A stretch of DNA of 64,000 nucleotides, taken from Nothophaeocryptopus gaeumannii (Eukaryota > Ascomycota > Dothideomycetes > Mycosphaerellales > Mycosphaerellaceae). Of the stretch, positions 10,194 to 24,709 are shown in pieces. The stretch spans positions 1,116,001 to 1,180,000 of the forward strand of contig JASISA010000023.1 in NCBI GenBank assembly GCA_031771865.1, given 5' to 3'. Under the pieces are notes generated by a model. The model worked only from the letters and a program-made list of their open reading frames with translations, had not been told where the DNA came from and did not search any database. How positions within the stretch are numbered: position 1 is the stretch's first letter; each line of letters begins with the position of its first letter. The translations under genes and the position numbers were made by a program.

Positions 10194-11342
10194 CCCGGAG
10201 CGGGAATGTTGATGTGTGGATATTGGGGATGGTGAGAGGTGTGAGGTTTGTGGGAAGGGCTTATGTGCTCCGTAAAAGTGAGTGACTCGTAGCTGGTTGG
10301 TATGTGTAGTTGGTTGGACAAGGGTATCAGGCTGCAGGTGGCCATATGATTAGTCAGAAGTGTTTTGTTGTATGGTAGAGCGACATGTGGCTGCAGCTAG
10401 CTGAGGGTGACAGGATGCAGTGCAATCGCTCCTTCCATTTTGGGAAGATGAGTTGTAAGCGTCCGCACATGTTGATCTGCGATCAGAGCAGCCTCGCTTG
10501 CCTGCGACTTTCACCATACCCTCGAAGTTGAGCTCACGAGGGCATCCAGCCAACCTGATCTCCGTGGTGCTGGGTCTCCGCCGCAGTCAGGATGCATGTC
10601 GCCTTTCAGAGTATTGGTCTGCTCCGGTTCCCGAGTTGCTTGTAGGCAACTGACAGCAATCGAGTGCTTTCAGGTCAGATGCCGTCAAGAGGCTTGTGTC
10701 CCATCACGAGGCACTTCGCTGATGCTCAATGGGCCAAACCCTCCATTTCTGCCGTGCAAAATGGCCCACGCAGGCTACTCGATGCGCTGCTTGAGCATAT
10801 CATGTCGAGGTGTATGATTCGCAAAGTGAGAGACGAAGTTCACGAATTCCTTGTCAGGTAGGGTCGGCGAGAGGAAGAGGAGTCCAGACCGCCAAGGATC
10901 GGCACTTCGTTATTGTACCTTCTCCTTCCCCCGATCAACATTTATCTTACAGCACTACTGGGGCATCTCATTGACGCATATACCTAGATTTGGAGCTTCT
11001 CGCTCACTGACCAGGCATATTCGCTCCCTTGCAGTCCCGACAAGCTTCTTGACCGAGGTGAGATTGCCCATCACATATACCACCTGCCTTCTCGCCGAGT
11101 TTGAACTCCGAGGCAAGGAACTCGCTTATCGTGGAAGTGTCACGCCGCGGCCAAGTCCTATGCAATCCTGCCTATCGTCTCTCTTTTCGGAACGTTCTTA
11201 TCTCCCACGCTCATATCCTTGATGCCTCCCCAACGACCATCAAGACGGGCAGACACGGCCAAGATGGCTTTCTTGACATGCCCGATACACATTCGGATGA
11301 CACCAGGTTGGTGTCGCATCCGCCGCGATCACGAGACGTCCG
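10194..11342. other. Intergenic, 1.1 kb, no gene seen
   Basis: Upstream regions of the GFA-family gene (minus) and the Zn2Cys6 regulator (plus). Small frames only, none with coding character. Confidence 0.35.
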
Positions 11343-13215
11343 GTGATGGACACTCACTCTCCAAACCAGGGTCGAAAGTATAAATCACGGAAAGAGCGAC
11401 CATGCGATGCTTGTCGACGGAGGAAAGTGTGCTGCATCCGCGAGCCCGGAGACGATGCGTGTTCGCTGTGTCGCATGCAGAACACTTCTTGCCGCTACGA
11501 TCAGGGACCTACGCCAAGAAGACGACGGCCAGCACCAGCAGTCTCGATACCGACTTCGAGTGAGAGCGAACTTACAACGCCTGCATCAGTATCGATACCG
11601 CCTCACGTCGTACTGCCGCAACCAAACCCGCCGCTGGAGCAGCCGTCCAGCGAATGGATATCTCAGTATGTCGGGCTGAGTGGCGATCAGGACCCCTTTG
11701 TTCTGAGGCACTCGAACTTCAACAAGTCCAATTACTACAAAAGTGGTGACTGGGCTTGTCTCCGAGTGAGCAGTGACAGCGCGATGCCATCACTCTTCAC
11801 GCTGGTACCGGACGCACACTTAGACGCCAGGCCGCCATACTATCCCGACCCTTCTTTGCTGGACGCGGCCTACCCTCTTCACCATGAGCTGTTGACCGCT
11901 TACTTCGAAGTCGTGCACACGTCATATCCTCTACTGGAACCTGCGCGCTTCACGAAGGGGAACAAGATTGACTTGCCTTTGCTTGGTGCCATGTACAGCT
12001 TGGCGAAGCCGTTTTGCACCGCTGCCGTAGAACTTCCATACGCGCCAATCAACGCGTTCGTGTTTCAAGCTCTTCCCATAGAGGCGCGATCTCCACGATT
12101 GGAGACGATCGAAGCTGGCCTGATTTTCACACAGCGGCATACAACAATTCATCGGACACCAACCACCCCGGGACTCCACGTGGAAATCGGCAGGCTCGTG
12201 GGCATGTCTCACGATGCTGGTCTCAACGTTGATCCATCTCACTGGGATCTGTCACCTCCAGATCGGAGCCGACGGAAGCGTCTGTGGTGGGCGTTATACA
12301 TTGCCGACAAATGGGCAGCAGTAGGCCTCGGACGACCTTCGTACATCCACGACCATGATTGCAACGTTCCTCTACTCGGTGCTGATGATGTTCCGTCGGC
12401 GACTGTTAGCAAAGATCTGCTGCCACGGACAAGTTCTCAGATGTTCGTTGCAATGGCAGCCCTGACACAGATTCTTTCGGCAATCCTCACGACTTTCTAT
12501 ACCTTGAAAGCCGCTGAGCAAATGTCAAGGGCAACTGCAGTTGAGGTTGGTAACATCAAGGTCTACTTCGACCAGCAGCTGCTTGACTTTCATACTCGAT
12601 ATCTAGCATCTCTGGAGCACGTCTTCGATGTTTTTCTCGATCCTACAGGTGATTACCCAATCCTGCCTTTAAATTCAGCTGACTTTGATAAAGGTACCGT
12701 GTTTCTGGCCTTCTACACAGTGCAAGTGGTCTTGTATCGAGCCTTGTTGCGTTGTCTGTCACCCACAGAACCGCTCTGCGCCCAGATACGACTACAATCC
12801 AAGCAAGTGGTATCAGCAATCTCCAAACTGTTGGAGAATTTACAAGTTACTCGACTGAGGGCATTTTGGTGGTCTCGTGAGTACCGAATATGTTCTGATT
12901 GAGGCAGGAGTGTGACTGATCAGCTCAGCTATCTCACGTATCAACTTCGCAATGGCGGGCGGATTCATGTTTTCCATGCTGCTATCCTCAATAACAGACG
13001 ACGACATTGAGTACTGGTCCAGCGAAATTACCAGATATCGAAGACTGCTGGACATGCAAAGTCTCTCATTCGACACTACGAAACTTGCAGCTGCTAGGAT
13101 GAGTGCGCTTGCAAATGTCAGTCAAGGCGGTCGACCGACAAGCGCTTGCGCTGGTAGAGTCGACCCGAAGCAAGCATTCTGTCGTGATTTCGGTGTGGAG
13201 CTGAATACAATATGA
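11343..13215 (+). CDS. Zn(II)2Cys6 transcription factor, 2 exons
   Basis: Exons 11343-12876 and 12929-13215, intron 12877-12928 (52 bp; GTGAGT, branch CTGATC, CAG), 606 residues. The DNA-binding cluster lies at about residues 20-52: CDACRRRKVCC followed by the spaced CSLCRMQNTSC, fitting C-x2-C-x6-C-x5-12-C-x2-C-x6-8-C. It is followed by a basic PRRRRP patch. The middle region has the fungal_trans signature (LLTAYFEVVHTSYPLLEPARF, later RLVGMSHDAGLNVDPSHW and RRKRLWWALYIADKWAAVGLGRPS). The second exon continues the fold with FAMAGGFMFSML. Targets unknown; no metabolic cluster around it. Similar in type to AmyR/XlnR-class regulators, but no closer assignment is justified. Confidence 0.9.
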
Positions 13216-13731
13216 GTCGTGCCACAGCCGTCCCCCAAATACCCCATTCAAGCTTATCTTTGAACACCATGTGATGGCATTGCGCTAAATACAGCAGCAT
13301 CATTCAATGTCCCCGCATCACCATGCATACTCAAGATAGCACAGCATCAGTCGGAATTTTGTCTGGAATGATGCCGGTTCCTGTCAGTCCTCTGGTTGTT
13401 TGCCGCATATCCGCGGCTGCAACGTGAAGATCAACGAAGGATTCTTAGCAGTCTTAGTGCACGCAACTGCAGCGAGAGTGAACTCAACCTCTCTTGGACA
13501 TCAAACTTCCACCATCCGTATACTGGATACCAGCTGCAGTCTAGTAATCGAGCTGAAACTACTGAATACGACAAGCAATAGCGTACAAGGGGCGCAGTAA
13601 TGGTCTCCGTGGGACTCATGATAGACAAAAGAGAGACGACCCTGCGCTGGGTGGGAGGACGAAAAGCAAACCAGCACATCTTCCTTCTCGACAAACAGAG
13701 CTTGAGCATTCCTCACACCTACGGAATCAAT
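13216..13731. other. Intergenic
   Basis: About 515 bp between the regulator and the Cys-rich protein gene. The frame of the latter is open up to 13600 but those residues look non-coding. Confidence 0.3.
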
Positions 13732-14598
13732 ATGGCGAACTCTTCAGATACCCTACAACACTTCCCAAATGCCACCTGCGCAGGCATCGGCAAACCTATC
13801 TTAGCGAACACGACGAACTCGCGCGTCTGCGGCCTCCCAGACGACCAAACGATGGTCGAGAGCTGTTGCAGTGAAGAAGTGTATCGATTGGGATGTTTCT
13901 ACTACTGCGCTTACGAAGGAGAATTCCGTGATTGGGTCAACTGCACTTCTGGAACTGGTGGAGCAAACACCGAAGCATTTTGCGAAAGCGGTATCGCATT
14001 GAATGTTACCAATACACCGAAGAGATCTTTTGCATTGAGGAAGTCGGCGCCAAGGATTAGTTGGATCGCATTGACAGTGCTCTTCGCGATTCTTTTTGAG
14101 GGGCCGGTGCAGGCTGCGATTATTTCTTCCCTTGATCCAGAATACAACAGCCTCTCAAAACGCGCAAGTAGCAGCAGCAGCAGTTGCACGTTCCTCGCTC
14201 ATCGAAACTTCACTTCTACAGGTCGAGCAGTAACGGCTTCTACGAGATTTGATTGCACAAATGGCGTTGCTTACTGTCCAATCGAAACGGATGTCAATAC
14301 CGGTATCGAGAATAACAATCGCACGATCAACGGCAAATCCGCGGCTGAACCGATGTATGACGCTTTCTTCGATGTGAGCCTGAAGTTGGACATGCCGGGC
14401 TTGCAGCTGGGAGTACGCCTGCTGAACTTGTGCCTGAGATGCATCGTTCTGCAGAGTTGGAACGAACGCGGCCGGCTGTTGATTTTGCGAGGCTGGCAGG
14501 CTGCGTTGTTGGGAGTGCTGGGTCTGACCGCTAGGGGAACTCGTCGCGCCATGCATAGATGCCTGCACATTCGATTTTCCAATCCCGTGTGCATTTGA
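13732..14598 (+). CDS. Cys-rich, N-glycosylated membrane/secreted-type hypothetical protein (3' end uncertain)
   Basis: The start is taken at the ATG at 13732 (MANSSDTLQHFPNATCAG). The first 120 residues hold many cysteines (VESCCSEEVYRLGCFYYCAYEG) and N-X-S/T sites, like fungal extracellular proteins. Then a hydrophobic segment (ISWIALTVLFAILFEGPVQAA) is followed by a KR site and a second Cys-containing block (CTFLAHRNF...FDCTNGVAYCPIE). After about 14375 the translation loses coding character (LRCIVLQSWNERGRLLIL). A good donor, GTGAGC, occurs at 14374-14379, so the true 3' end is probably spliced or truncated. An opposite-strand Gln-rich frame covers the same stretch. Possibly two genes fused in one frame. 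No family assigned. Confidence 0.45.
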   Translation: MANSSDTLQHFPNATCAGIGKPILANTTNSRVCGLPDDQTMVESCCSEEVYRLGCFYYCAYEGEFRDWVNCTSGTGGANTEAFCESGIALNVTNTPKRSFALRKSAPRISWIALTVLFAILFEGPVQAAIISSLDPEYNSLSKRASSSSSSCTFLAHRNFTSTGRAVTASTRFDCTNGVAYCPIETDVNTGIENNNRTINGKSAAEPMYDAFFDVSLKLDMPGLQLGVRLLNLCLRCIVLQSWNERGRLLILRGWQAALLGVLGLTARGTRRAMHRCLHIRFSNPVCI

Positions 14599-17006
<2,408 letters not shown>

Positions 17007-17093
17007 GCCTCATTATGATTTTGAGCTGGCTGGCCCTGCGAGGATTTCAAAAGCGCACACGTTACAGCTCTCATTCATTCATTCTTCGCGTCA

Positions 17094-18191
17094 CTAAAAC
17101 TCCAGCGAAAGCTTTTCATCCGGCTCAACAGGTCTCCCGACACTGACACCCGCCCTCTTCGCTTTCAAATCCATAATAATATTAAACAGCGTCTCGCTCG
17201 TCGACTTTCCCTCCGCACTCCTACAAATCGCCCCCGGCCAATTCATTTCATCCTTGAAAACCTCATACAACTTCTCAGCATCCGGCTCGCCACCCATCTT
17301 CTTCGCCAACTCCTCAATCCTCCCGACACGAAAATCACTATCCGCCAACCACTTCGTATCTTCCACTCCAGCATGATCTAGCAGGTAGTGATTGGCGTGA
17401 GACACCTGCTTCGCAGCATTCTGATGAACTTTCCGAACCGCGACAGAAGACCATTCCAACCCTATCCCTCCGGTGGCATCCGCAACTAACATATGACACG
17501 CCGACGCAATTCCATACTTCTCCAATTTCGCAACTGCCTCATCCCGCGATGTCGATTCCAGAACCATCCTCAACCCAAGATGGCAAGGAAGACGTGTAGG
17601 ATCCATTCCCTTAGCTTTAATCGCGTTCAGACAGACGCCTACTCCAGCAGAATTGAGTCCTATTTTCCCGATAAGTCCGGCTTCGGTCATCATCTTAATC
17701 GTCGGTTTCCCAGTCTGCTCAATCGTTAACTGGACTAGATTCTCTTTCTGACGGGGATTCCAGTCCCAGTTCTGCGCTAGCCAGCTTGAAGAGTCTGTGA
17801 GCCAGGAAAGGGCTGTGCAGCCGTCGGAGGCGTTGGGAGAGAAGAGACCGAATGTGATTTCTGTGCGGACGTTGATTGCTATGATGTCTTCGACTGTCAC
17901 GCCTGCACCCTCGGAAATGCCTCTCATTTCCTCGAGGTAGGCAGGCCATTTCTTTTGCATGATGGGTTCGAATTCCGAGGCGAGGGATCGGACCTTGTCC
18001 CAGGACATAGATGCAGAGTCGGCGAACATCCAGGTGTAGAAGGTGATGGAACGAGAGATGGCTTCTTTGGCTTGGGAGCCATGGGTGAGGCCGATCTGGT
18101 GGTTCGTTAGACGTCAGAATCGGATTTTGCAAGGGAGGGGTTGTATGTCTCTGACCTCGTATGGAGACCCGCTGCAGTGAACGTGCAACAT
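17094..18191 (-). CDS. Acyl-CoA:6-APA acyltransferase-like Ntn hydrolase (peptidase C45), 2 exons
   Basis: Exon 1 is only 36 bp (18156-18191, MLHVHCSGSPYE), followed by a 60-bp intron 18096-18155, then exon 2 17094-18095; 345 residues. The family includes penicillin isopenicillin-N acyltransferase (penDE) and many fungal paralogues outside penicillin clusters. Proenzymes self-cleave before a cysteine: here NASDGC places Cys at residue about 105, close to Cys103 of the Penicillium enzyme. Other landmarks: YEIGLTHGSQAKEAI, AINVRTEI, WLAQNWDWNP, and GLIGKIGLNSAGVGVCLNA. No isopenicillin-N synthase or ACV synthetase is nearby, so the physiological substrate is probably another amide. The tiny first exon is easily missed. 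Confidence 0.88.
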
Positions 18192-18675
18192 TTTGGGTTA
18201 TCTCTCTTGTCCTCTACGAGTTCGATGTTGCTCTGATTGGGTCTCTCTAGGAACACTGAGCTGGTGTCGTCCAGGCTGGTCTTTGGCAAGGTGATGTATG
18301 GATATATGCGTAGAGACCAAGATCTTCTTCCAGTCACCTCTTTCCAAACTCGGCAACGGAGTTGTCGATGCACAGGGTTCTTACAAAGCAAAGTCGTCGA
18401 TTTGAGCTCACGGGGTGAGAGTTGCGTTGGAGCTTCCTTCATCCTCGGCGCCCAACGCTTCGGCCGACGATGCCGATCCAAGGCGAACAAGAAGTGGGGC
18501 ATCCATGGGAGTAGCCATCTACGCCAATGGCGGATGCGAATGTCGCAACAACATTCGCTGGGTCAGACGTACAAGCTAGAGCCGTTGTACGACTGTCAAA
18601 CAAAAAGAGTTCGAACGAGCATTCACTTACCTGCGCTTGAGGAACCTCGCGTTTCGGGCTTGGCCAATCTCCGGA
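18192..18675. promoter_or_regulatory. Divergent promoter region, acyltransferase and deacetylase genes
   Basis: About 480 bp between divergent starts at 18191 (minus) and 18676 (plus). No further gene recognised. Confidence 0.35.
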
Positions 18676-19772
18676 ATGGGCAAGAAGAGAGTGCTAGTCG
18701 GCTATGGCAGTAAGCATCGCCCAAAACCTCTTTCTCAACGTAAAGCATGCTGATCAGGCCAAAGTCGATGTCGACGCCGTAGCAAACTGGATCAACACCA
18801 GCGACGGCTCGCCCCAGAATCCCACAAATGTCTCTCGCGGCGTCTTCGGAGCGACCGTCGGGATTGATCGGTTGTTGAAGCTGTATGATAAGTATGGGAT
18901 CAAGGCAACATTCTTCACACCCGCCCACTCAATCGAGAGCTTTTCCAAACAATTAGCCAAAGTCCGCGACGCAGGCCATGAGCTCGCCCTGCACGGCTAT
19001 ACCCACGAATACATATCCCAACTTTCCGCCGCCCAACAACAGGATGTTCTAGACCGATCAATCTCCGCGTTAACTTCCTTCTGCAACGGTGTCAAACCGA
19101 AGGGTAAGTATCACAACGGGGAAGTCCTGAGCCCTGTTCACTTGTTGACTTGTCTCCTCCCCACCACAGGCTACACTGCCCCCGCTTGGTCAACGTCCAA
19201 AGAACTCATCCCTCAGCTTCAGCAAGCCGGGATCCTCTACGACCACTCCTTCATGCATCACGACCTCCAAATGTACTTCGCACCAGATAGTTCCGAATCC
19301 TGGGTCGAAACAAACATCTCAAAAGACGCTGAATCTTGGATGAGACCCATGACGAAAATCAAACCCTCCAGAGTAGTCGAGATTCCCGCTTCCTGGCATC
19401 TCGACGATTGGCCTCCTCTCCAACCTATACCCGGTCGACCCGGGGCTCAAGGCTTCGTGGACCCGCATGTCGTCGAACGGTTCGTCAGCTCTTCTCCCTC
19501 TCCCTCTACGCCAACGCTAATCCTCCTTCTGTTGTAGGCTCTGGATGGAACAATTCGACTTCGGCTACCGCGAATACGACACTTTCGTCTTCCCCATGAG
19601 TATCCACCCACAAGTCTCTGGGAAACCACAGAATATACTGATGCATGAGCGGATGATCGAGCATATCAATAAGCATGAGGGTGTGGAATGGATGACGATG
19701 GGAAAGATGTCAAGGGAGTTCCTTGAGGGAAGGTTTCCGGGGGTTGAGGTGGAAGGAGGTGTAGATGTATGA
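18676..19772 (+). CDS. Polysaccharide deacetylase (NodB-fold), 4 exons
   Basis: Exons 18676-18709, 18765-19103, 19170-19479 and 19538-19772; 305 residues. Exon 1 (MGKKRVLVGYG) joins exon 2 to give GYGIDVDAVANW, the normal N-terminus of this cytosolic-type fungal deacetylase group. Intron 2 (19104-19169, 66 bp) is free of stops, so a naive frame includes it; splicing gives KGYTAPAWS. Intron 3 (19480-19537) restores VVERLWMEQFDFGY. The metal-site region AGHELALHGYTHEY supplies the His pair; D13/D15 in IDVDAV fit the catalytic/metal Asp positions. There is no signal peptide, so chitin or cell-wall substrates are not a given; some relatives act on small amides. Confidence 0.88.
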
Positions 19773-19957
19773 ATGTGTTCAGGCATGGAAGCATGTCTGT
19801 TCGGTATCAGCCAGGCTCATTCATCAGCCTACATACCATGCTAGCAAATCTCAATTGATGATCCATCCCTCCAACGCCTCGCTCGAAAAGCAAGTAAGCA
19901 GTCAGTCCTGCATCGTAATATAGCAAAGTCGTATCAGTGATCTCTTTGCTGTCCACG

Positions 19958-21711
19958 CTATGTAGCAGCAGCTTGCTCGGTATTTTGATTCTGTTCGCCT
20001 TGAGCTTCAGCGTCGCCCTCAAGCTTCGCTTTCTTCGGGTCTGACGCGCCGTCCATCTGTTGTATATTGGTGACATCCGCCATTGCAGGCCGCTTCACGG
20101 CGCTCGGTGGCTTGTATCCAACGCGATTCTGAAGACCACCCTGGCCCGGAGGCATGCCGATCCGCCGGTGCATATCTGCTGAAGGGTTCACATAGTTCGT
20201 TCCTATCGGACGTGGTGCGCCATTCATCCCATTGCCAGGACTCTGAAAGCCTCCACTCCCTTGTTGCTGTGGTCCATTAGTCTGTACTGTGGAAAGCTGA
20301 GTCCGCTTGATGGGCGCTGACACTCCAGGATTGACGCCTTGTGTCCTGCGTATTGATGGACTTTCTGCGTGTGGATTGAATGCAGCATTTGAAGCAGTCT
20401 GTTGATCGGCGGCTCGACCAGAGACGAAGCCTACTGGTGCGCTTGGAGGCGGTGGGATGCCGAAGTCATCTGGCTGATCCTGTCCCGAAGATCGCTCATT
20501 CGCGCCAGCAGCCGGCCGCCGCTGCGCTTGCACGGTCGGTGAACCATTTGCTGTCCCTGAAGATGGATCTGATCTTGCTCCGTTCCCGTTCTGCTCGTGC
20601 TGACCGTTGTTCATCTGCTGCGGTGGCGGCCTTTGCTGGTTGCCAGGGGTATGTGGTGGCAACATGCGGTTGGGTCCTTGCGCGCCGTTCATGGGAGGTC
20701 GCGCTGGTTGTTGTGGTCTCTGTGGAGCTTGCGGTCCTTGTACGGGAGGTGGAGGCTGTATGTTCTGCGGTCGAATATGTGGCATGGTGTGTGTTCGTGG
20801 TTCGCCTCGTCGCTGTCCATTCTGCAGCGGGCCGTTCGGCACTCTTTGTGCTGGTGTCGTATTGGCGGTGGTCGTTACCGAGTCATCCACGCGTACTTCG
20901 TCCGGGTGGCTGAAGTCGGTCTCATCAAACTCGTTGCCGCCAAAGTCGTCCTCAAATTCCGCAGATCCAGCAGAGCCATTGGATTGCATTGACTGGACGC
21001 TAGTGTTCCTTTGGATGGCGTTGCCTTTGCTCTGCGCAACAGGTTCTTGCGTGACAGGCTCCTGCTTGATTGGCGCATAGTCCCGGTGTCTGTGCAAGTT
21101 TTCTGCGTCCCATCTGGAGGGCTGCACCTTGACCTTCGTGATCTTCTGTAAGTAGTCCTTGTCGTAAAGGCAATTGCCTAGCAAGTTGCCAAAGTTTCTT
21201 AGCGCCCTCTTCAGTGCATCTGTCGCAGCTTCTTTCTTGGCTTTCTCAAAAGCAGCAGCCTTGCCCTTCGCGTTTTCGCAATGCCCGTACCCAATATCCT
21301 CGTGGAATGTACCGTCTTTCAATGTGACCCGGACAATCGCTGACAGACCGAGATTGATACGCCCGGACTGCGCATTCTCGTCCACGAAGTCAATCTGAAC
21401 ATTCTGTACAGACGAGCTCCATCCATTGAAGCCAAACACATCGTTCGCAAGGTTGATCACCTTCTCTGCCGCCAGATAGTGCACTTTGCCGCCTCCATTG
21501 CCGGGCCGTGTAGAGATATATTCTGGACCTAGTTGTTTTTCGAGTCGGCTCTGAAGCGTAGCAATCTCCTGCGCTGTGTAGCCAGATACGCGTGGCGGCT
21601 GGTCGATGAATGGGTTCGTGGTATGGGCGTTCTCGCGGTGTTGGTCGCCGGGACTGTCACGAGTCAGTAACGTATCGTAGCATCGTACTGCACGTTGGCT
21701 TACGCAGGCAT
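19958..21711 (-). CDS. RAD52: Recombination mediator Rad52, 2 exons
   Basis: Rad52 loads Rad51 onto RPA-coated single-stranded DNA and anneals strands in homologous recombination. Exon 1 is 8 bp (21704-21711, ATGCCTGC), intron 21654-21703 (50 bp; GTAAGC, branch TACTGAC, ACAG), exon 2 19958-21653; 567 residues. The conserved ring-forming and DNA-binding domain is at about residues 25-200: GPEYISTRPGNGGGKVHYLA, FGFNGWSSSV, then GRINLGLSAIVRVTLKDGT, EDIGYG, AKKEAATDALKRALRNFG and GNCLYDKDYL. The rest is a Gln/Pro/Asn-rich disordered tail with a basic C-terminal patch (KRPAMADVTN, DPKKAKLE), where Rad51/RPA contacts are expected. An ATG a little upstream is closed by a TAG, which supports the chosen start. 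Confidence 0.95.
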
Positions 21712-22296
21712 CGTGGCTAGATCATTGGGAGTCCTGAAGTATCGGGCATGGTGTTGTGGTGTTGAGATGTCGCTGTCGCCTGGAGTTGTTGATCGGAAGT
21801 CAAGAGGACGCGACCCGCGTCGCTGACGAGCGCCAAGCTTTCGGCAAAGCTCCGGAGGTCACCACTGCACGTGCAGCTTCATGCCTCAGGCTTGATCGTC
21901 TTTGTGTCCGGCAGCGATCCTCAATAGAAGGTAACGACACCGATATACTCAGAAGCTGATATCGAAATACGTTGACGGTGGATTTGGCAGCTGTACCTTC
22001 AGAGCTGATTGCATATCGCGACCAGGTTCGTGGATCCTTGCGAAGCTCCCAAGCCGCGGTGGAAGACAACTCCCAGCTCACGACCCTCCAGATTACGAAT
22101 TTACAAACATTTGCCCATTCGCTTGTCCAGCCCGATATACTGGTCGCACATATCTGGAATTGCCCTGGGACTGGTCGTATCTACCAAACTAATTTGCATC
22201 CTCATGTGCGACCTGAGATGAGCAGGACATAAGGGAGGAGCGGCCACGTAATCCTGGAGGCCTCACACGACCTCGACGATTCCAACTCCTGCCATT
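21712..22296. promoter_or_regulatory. Divergent promoter region, RAD52 and KEX1
   Basis: About 585 bp between divergent starts. No gene seen in it. Confidence 0.35.
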
Positions 22297-24265
22297 ATGG
22301 CCTATACACGCGGCGCCCCTGCCAGTCCGCGGATACGATGGCAGCTGATAATATCAATCGCGACGATAGCATGCTTCTCATGGCTACCTTTTGCGACAGC
22401 GCAAACAGCGAAATCGGCTGCGGATTACTACGTCCATGACCTGCCTGGGGCTCCCGAGCCTCGATTAGATTCCTGGGCTGGCCATATTGAGATCAATCCT
22501 ACACATCATGGGAACCTCTTCTTCTGGTTGTACAAGAATCGACACATTGCGAACAAGCAAAGGCTAGTATTATGGCTGAATGGTGGGCCAGGATGCAGCA
22601 GTATGGACGGTGCTTTGATGGAGATTGGACCATACAGAGTGAACCAAAACGGGACACTGAGGTTACAAGACGGTAGCTGGGACGAGTTTGCGAACGTGCT
22701 GTTCGTGGACCAGCCAGTGGGTACGGGCTTCAGCTACGCGGATACCAATTCCTACGTACATGAGATGGACAAGATGGCGGATGGCATGATTGCGTTCTTG
22801 GAGAAGTTCTTCGCGATATTTCCTGAATATGAGCACACGGATGTGAGTACACGAGTGCTTTGGGACAAGGTACATTTGGCTGATATGAACACAGCTCTAC
22901 ATTGCCGGTGAATCATACGCCGGCCAATGGATACCATACCTTGCGAAGCACATCCTCGATCGCAACAAGTCGAACCGCCTCCACCAATGGAACATCAGTG
23001 GCCTACTCATAGGCAACGGCTGGATCTCCGGCCCCGAGCAATACATTTCTTACATTCCATTCGCATACGAGACGGGCCTCCTCACGCAAGGCTCGCAAGC
23101 CGAAGCCGTAGCCCTCCGACAGCAGAAAGAGTGTATAAAGGATTTGGACGCAGGTGCAAAGGATCATGTCGACAGTGGCGTCTGCGAGCAAGTTATGCAA
23201 GAAATCATGCGGAACACTCAGAATGACAAAGGCTGCGTGAATATGTACGATGTACGCCTTCGAGACTCCTATCCCTCATGCGGCATGAACTGGCCTCCGG
23301 ACTTGGAATATGTCACACCCTACTTGCGAAGAGACGATGTCCTAAAGGCACTACACATCAACGAAGACAAGAAGACCGGCTGGACGGAATGCAACAATCA
23401 AGTCTCCTCGGCCTTCACGACTCGAAACTCCAAGCCGTCGCGGGTGCTCTTCCCGGATCTCTTGAAGGAAGTCCCCATAGTGCTTTTCTCGGGCGACAAA
23501 GACATGATCTGTAATCACATTGGTACCGAAAACTTCATTAACAACCTCTCCTGGAACGGCGCCCAGGGAATGGAACTCTCTCCCGGCGTCACAGCCCCTC
23601 GTCGCGACTGGACCTTCGAAGGTGAACCTGCTGGTATCTACCAAACTGCGCGAAACTTGACCTACCTCCGATTCTACAATTCCTCCCACATGGTTCCGTT
23701 CGACTATCCTCGCCGATCACGGGATATGCTCGACAGGTTCATGGGCGTAGATATCGCTTCTATCGGCGGAACGCCCGCAGACTCCCGCATCGACGGCGAG
23801 AGGGGCAAGGAAGTCTCAGTAGGAGGCCACCCTAACAGCACAGCAGCCGAAGAATCCGAAGCCGAACGCCTCCAGACCGCTACGTGGACGGCCTACCGCC
23901 GTTCCGGCGAAGCTGCGCTCTTCGTCGTAGCCATAGCCGCTATAGTTTGGGGTGTTTTCATCTGGCGGTCTCGAAGACGGCACCGAGGGTACAAATCCGT
24001 TTTCGGGGCTGATCCGTATGATGGGAGAGGGGGCAGTATGAGTGGCGGGCTGGGACTCGATGGCACGCGGGAAAGGCAGGAAAGGGACATTGAGGCCGCG
24101 AGGGAGTTTAGTGAGGAAGAGATGGATGATTTGAGTCATGCGAGAAGTAGGCAGAAGGAGTACGATGCTGAGCAGGAGAGGTTTAGTTTGGGGAATGATG
24201 ATGATGAGGATGATGAGCCCCGTAGGGTGAATGGAGTGAATGGAAGGTTGAATGGGCATGCGTAG
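22297..24265 (+). CDS. KEX1: Pheromone-processing carboxypeptidase Kex1, 2 exons
   Basis: Serine carboxypeptidase (S10) of the trans-Golgi that trims C-terminal Lys/Arg left by Kex2. Exons 22297-22842 and 22895-24265, intron 22843-22894 (52 bp; GTGAGT, GCTGAT, ACAG), 638 residues. Seen: signal segment near residues 15-37, [39 protein letters not shown] with nucleophile at about S189, [11 protein letters not shown] with the Asp at about 385, and NSSHMVPFD with the His at about 447. A transmembrane helix follows ([18 protein letters not shown]), then a basic stop-transfer RSRRRHRG and an acidic cytosolic tail typical of Kex1. All catalytic residues intact. Confidence 0.95.
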
Positions 24266-24709
24266 CGACTGATGAAAGGGTAGGGGTTTTGTGCGTAGGG
24301 AGTGAGATGAATGAAAGCATTCGCATCTGAACTTCATTTTGCTCGTGTTTCGTTCGTTAGAGCACTGTTTTCATTGCAGCAGGTAGGCCGTTGAGATTGT
24401 CCGTTACGCGCGGACACTCCAACACATTCCAAAGCGCAATTGCAGAGTGCACCGGTCCACTCTTCCCTTATGACGCTCGATTCAATGAGTATCATCATCC
24501 TTCGCAGTGCAGTCATGGTCTCATGCACTTCCCATCCCGCCGTTCAACCACTCGCTAACAGCCCTCATCGAATCTCTCCTCTTCGCCTTGCCAATAACCT
24601 CCTTCTCCTCAAGGAATGTAACCCTCTTCTTCAACCCGCAAGACGCAGCCCTGGCCCTCTTAAGAACAGGAGCATCATCGAAGACTTTGATCTCAGCCTG
24701 CCGAACTTC
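24266..24709. other. Convergent intergenic region
   Basis: 3' flanks of KEX1 and GCD7; no gene seen. Confidence 0.3.

Noticed and set aside
17094..19772. Xylanase, acyltransferase and deacetylase as a secondary-metabolite or wall-degradation cluster
   Set aside because: No core synthase, regulator linkage or shared theme; the deacetylase lacks a signal peptide, so the adjacency looks incidental.
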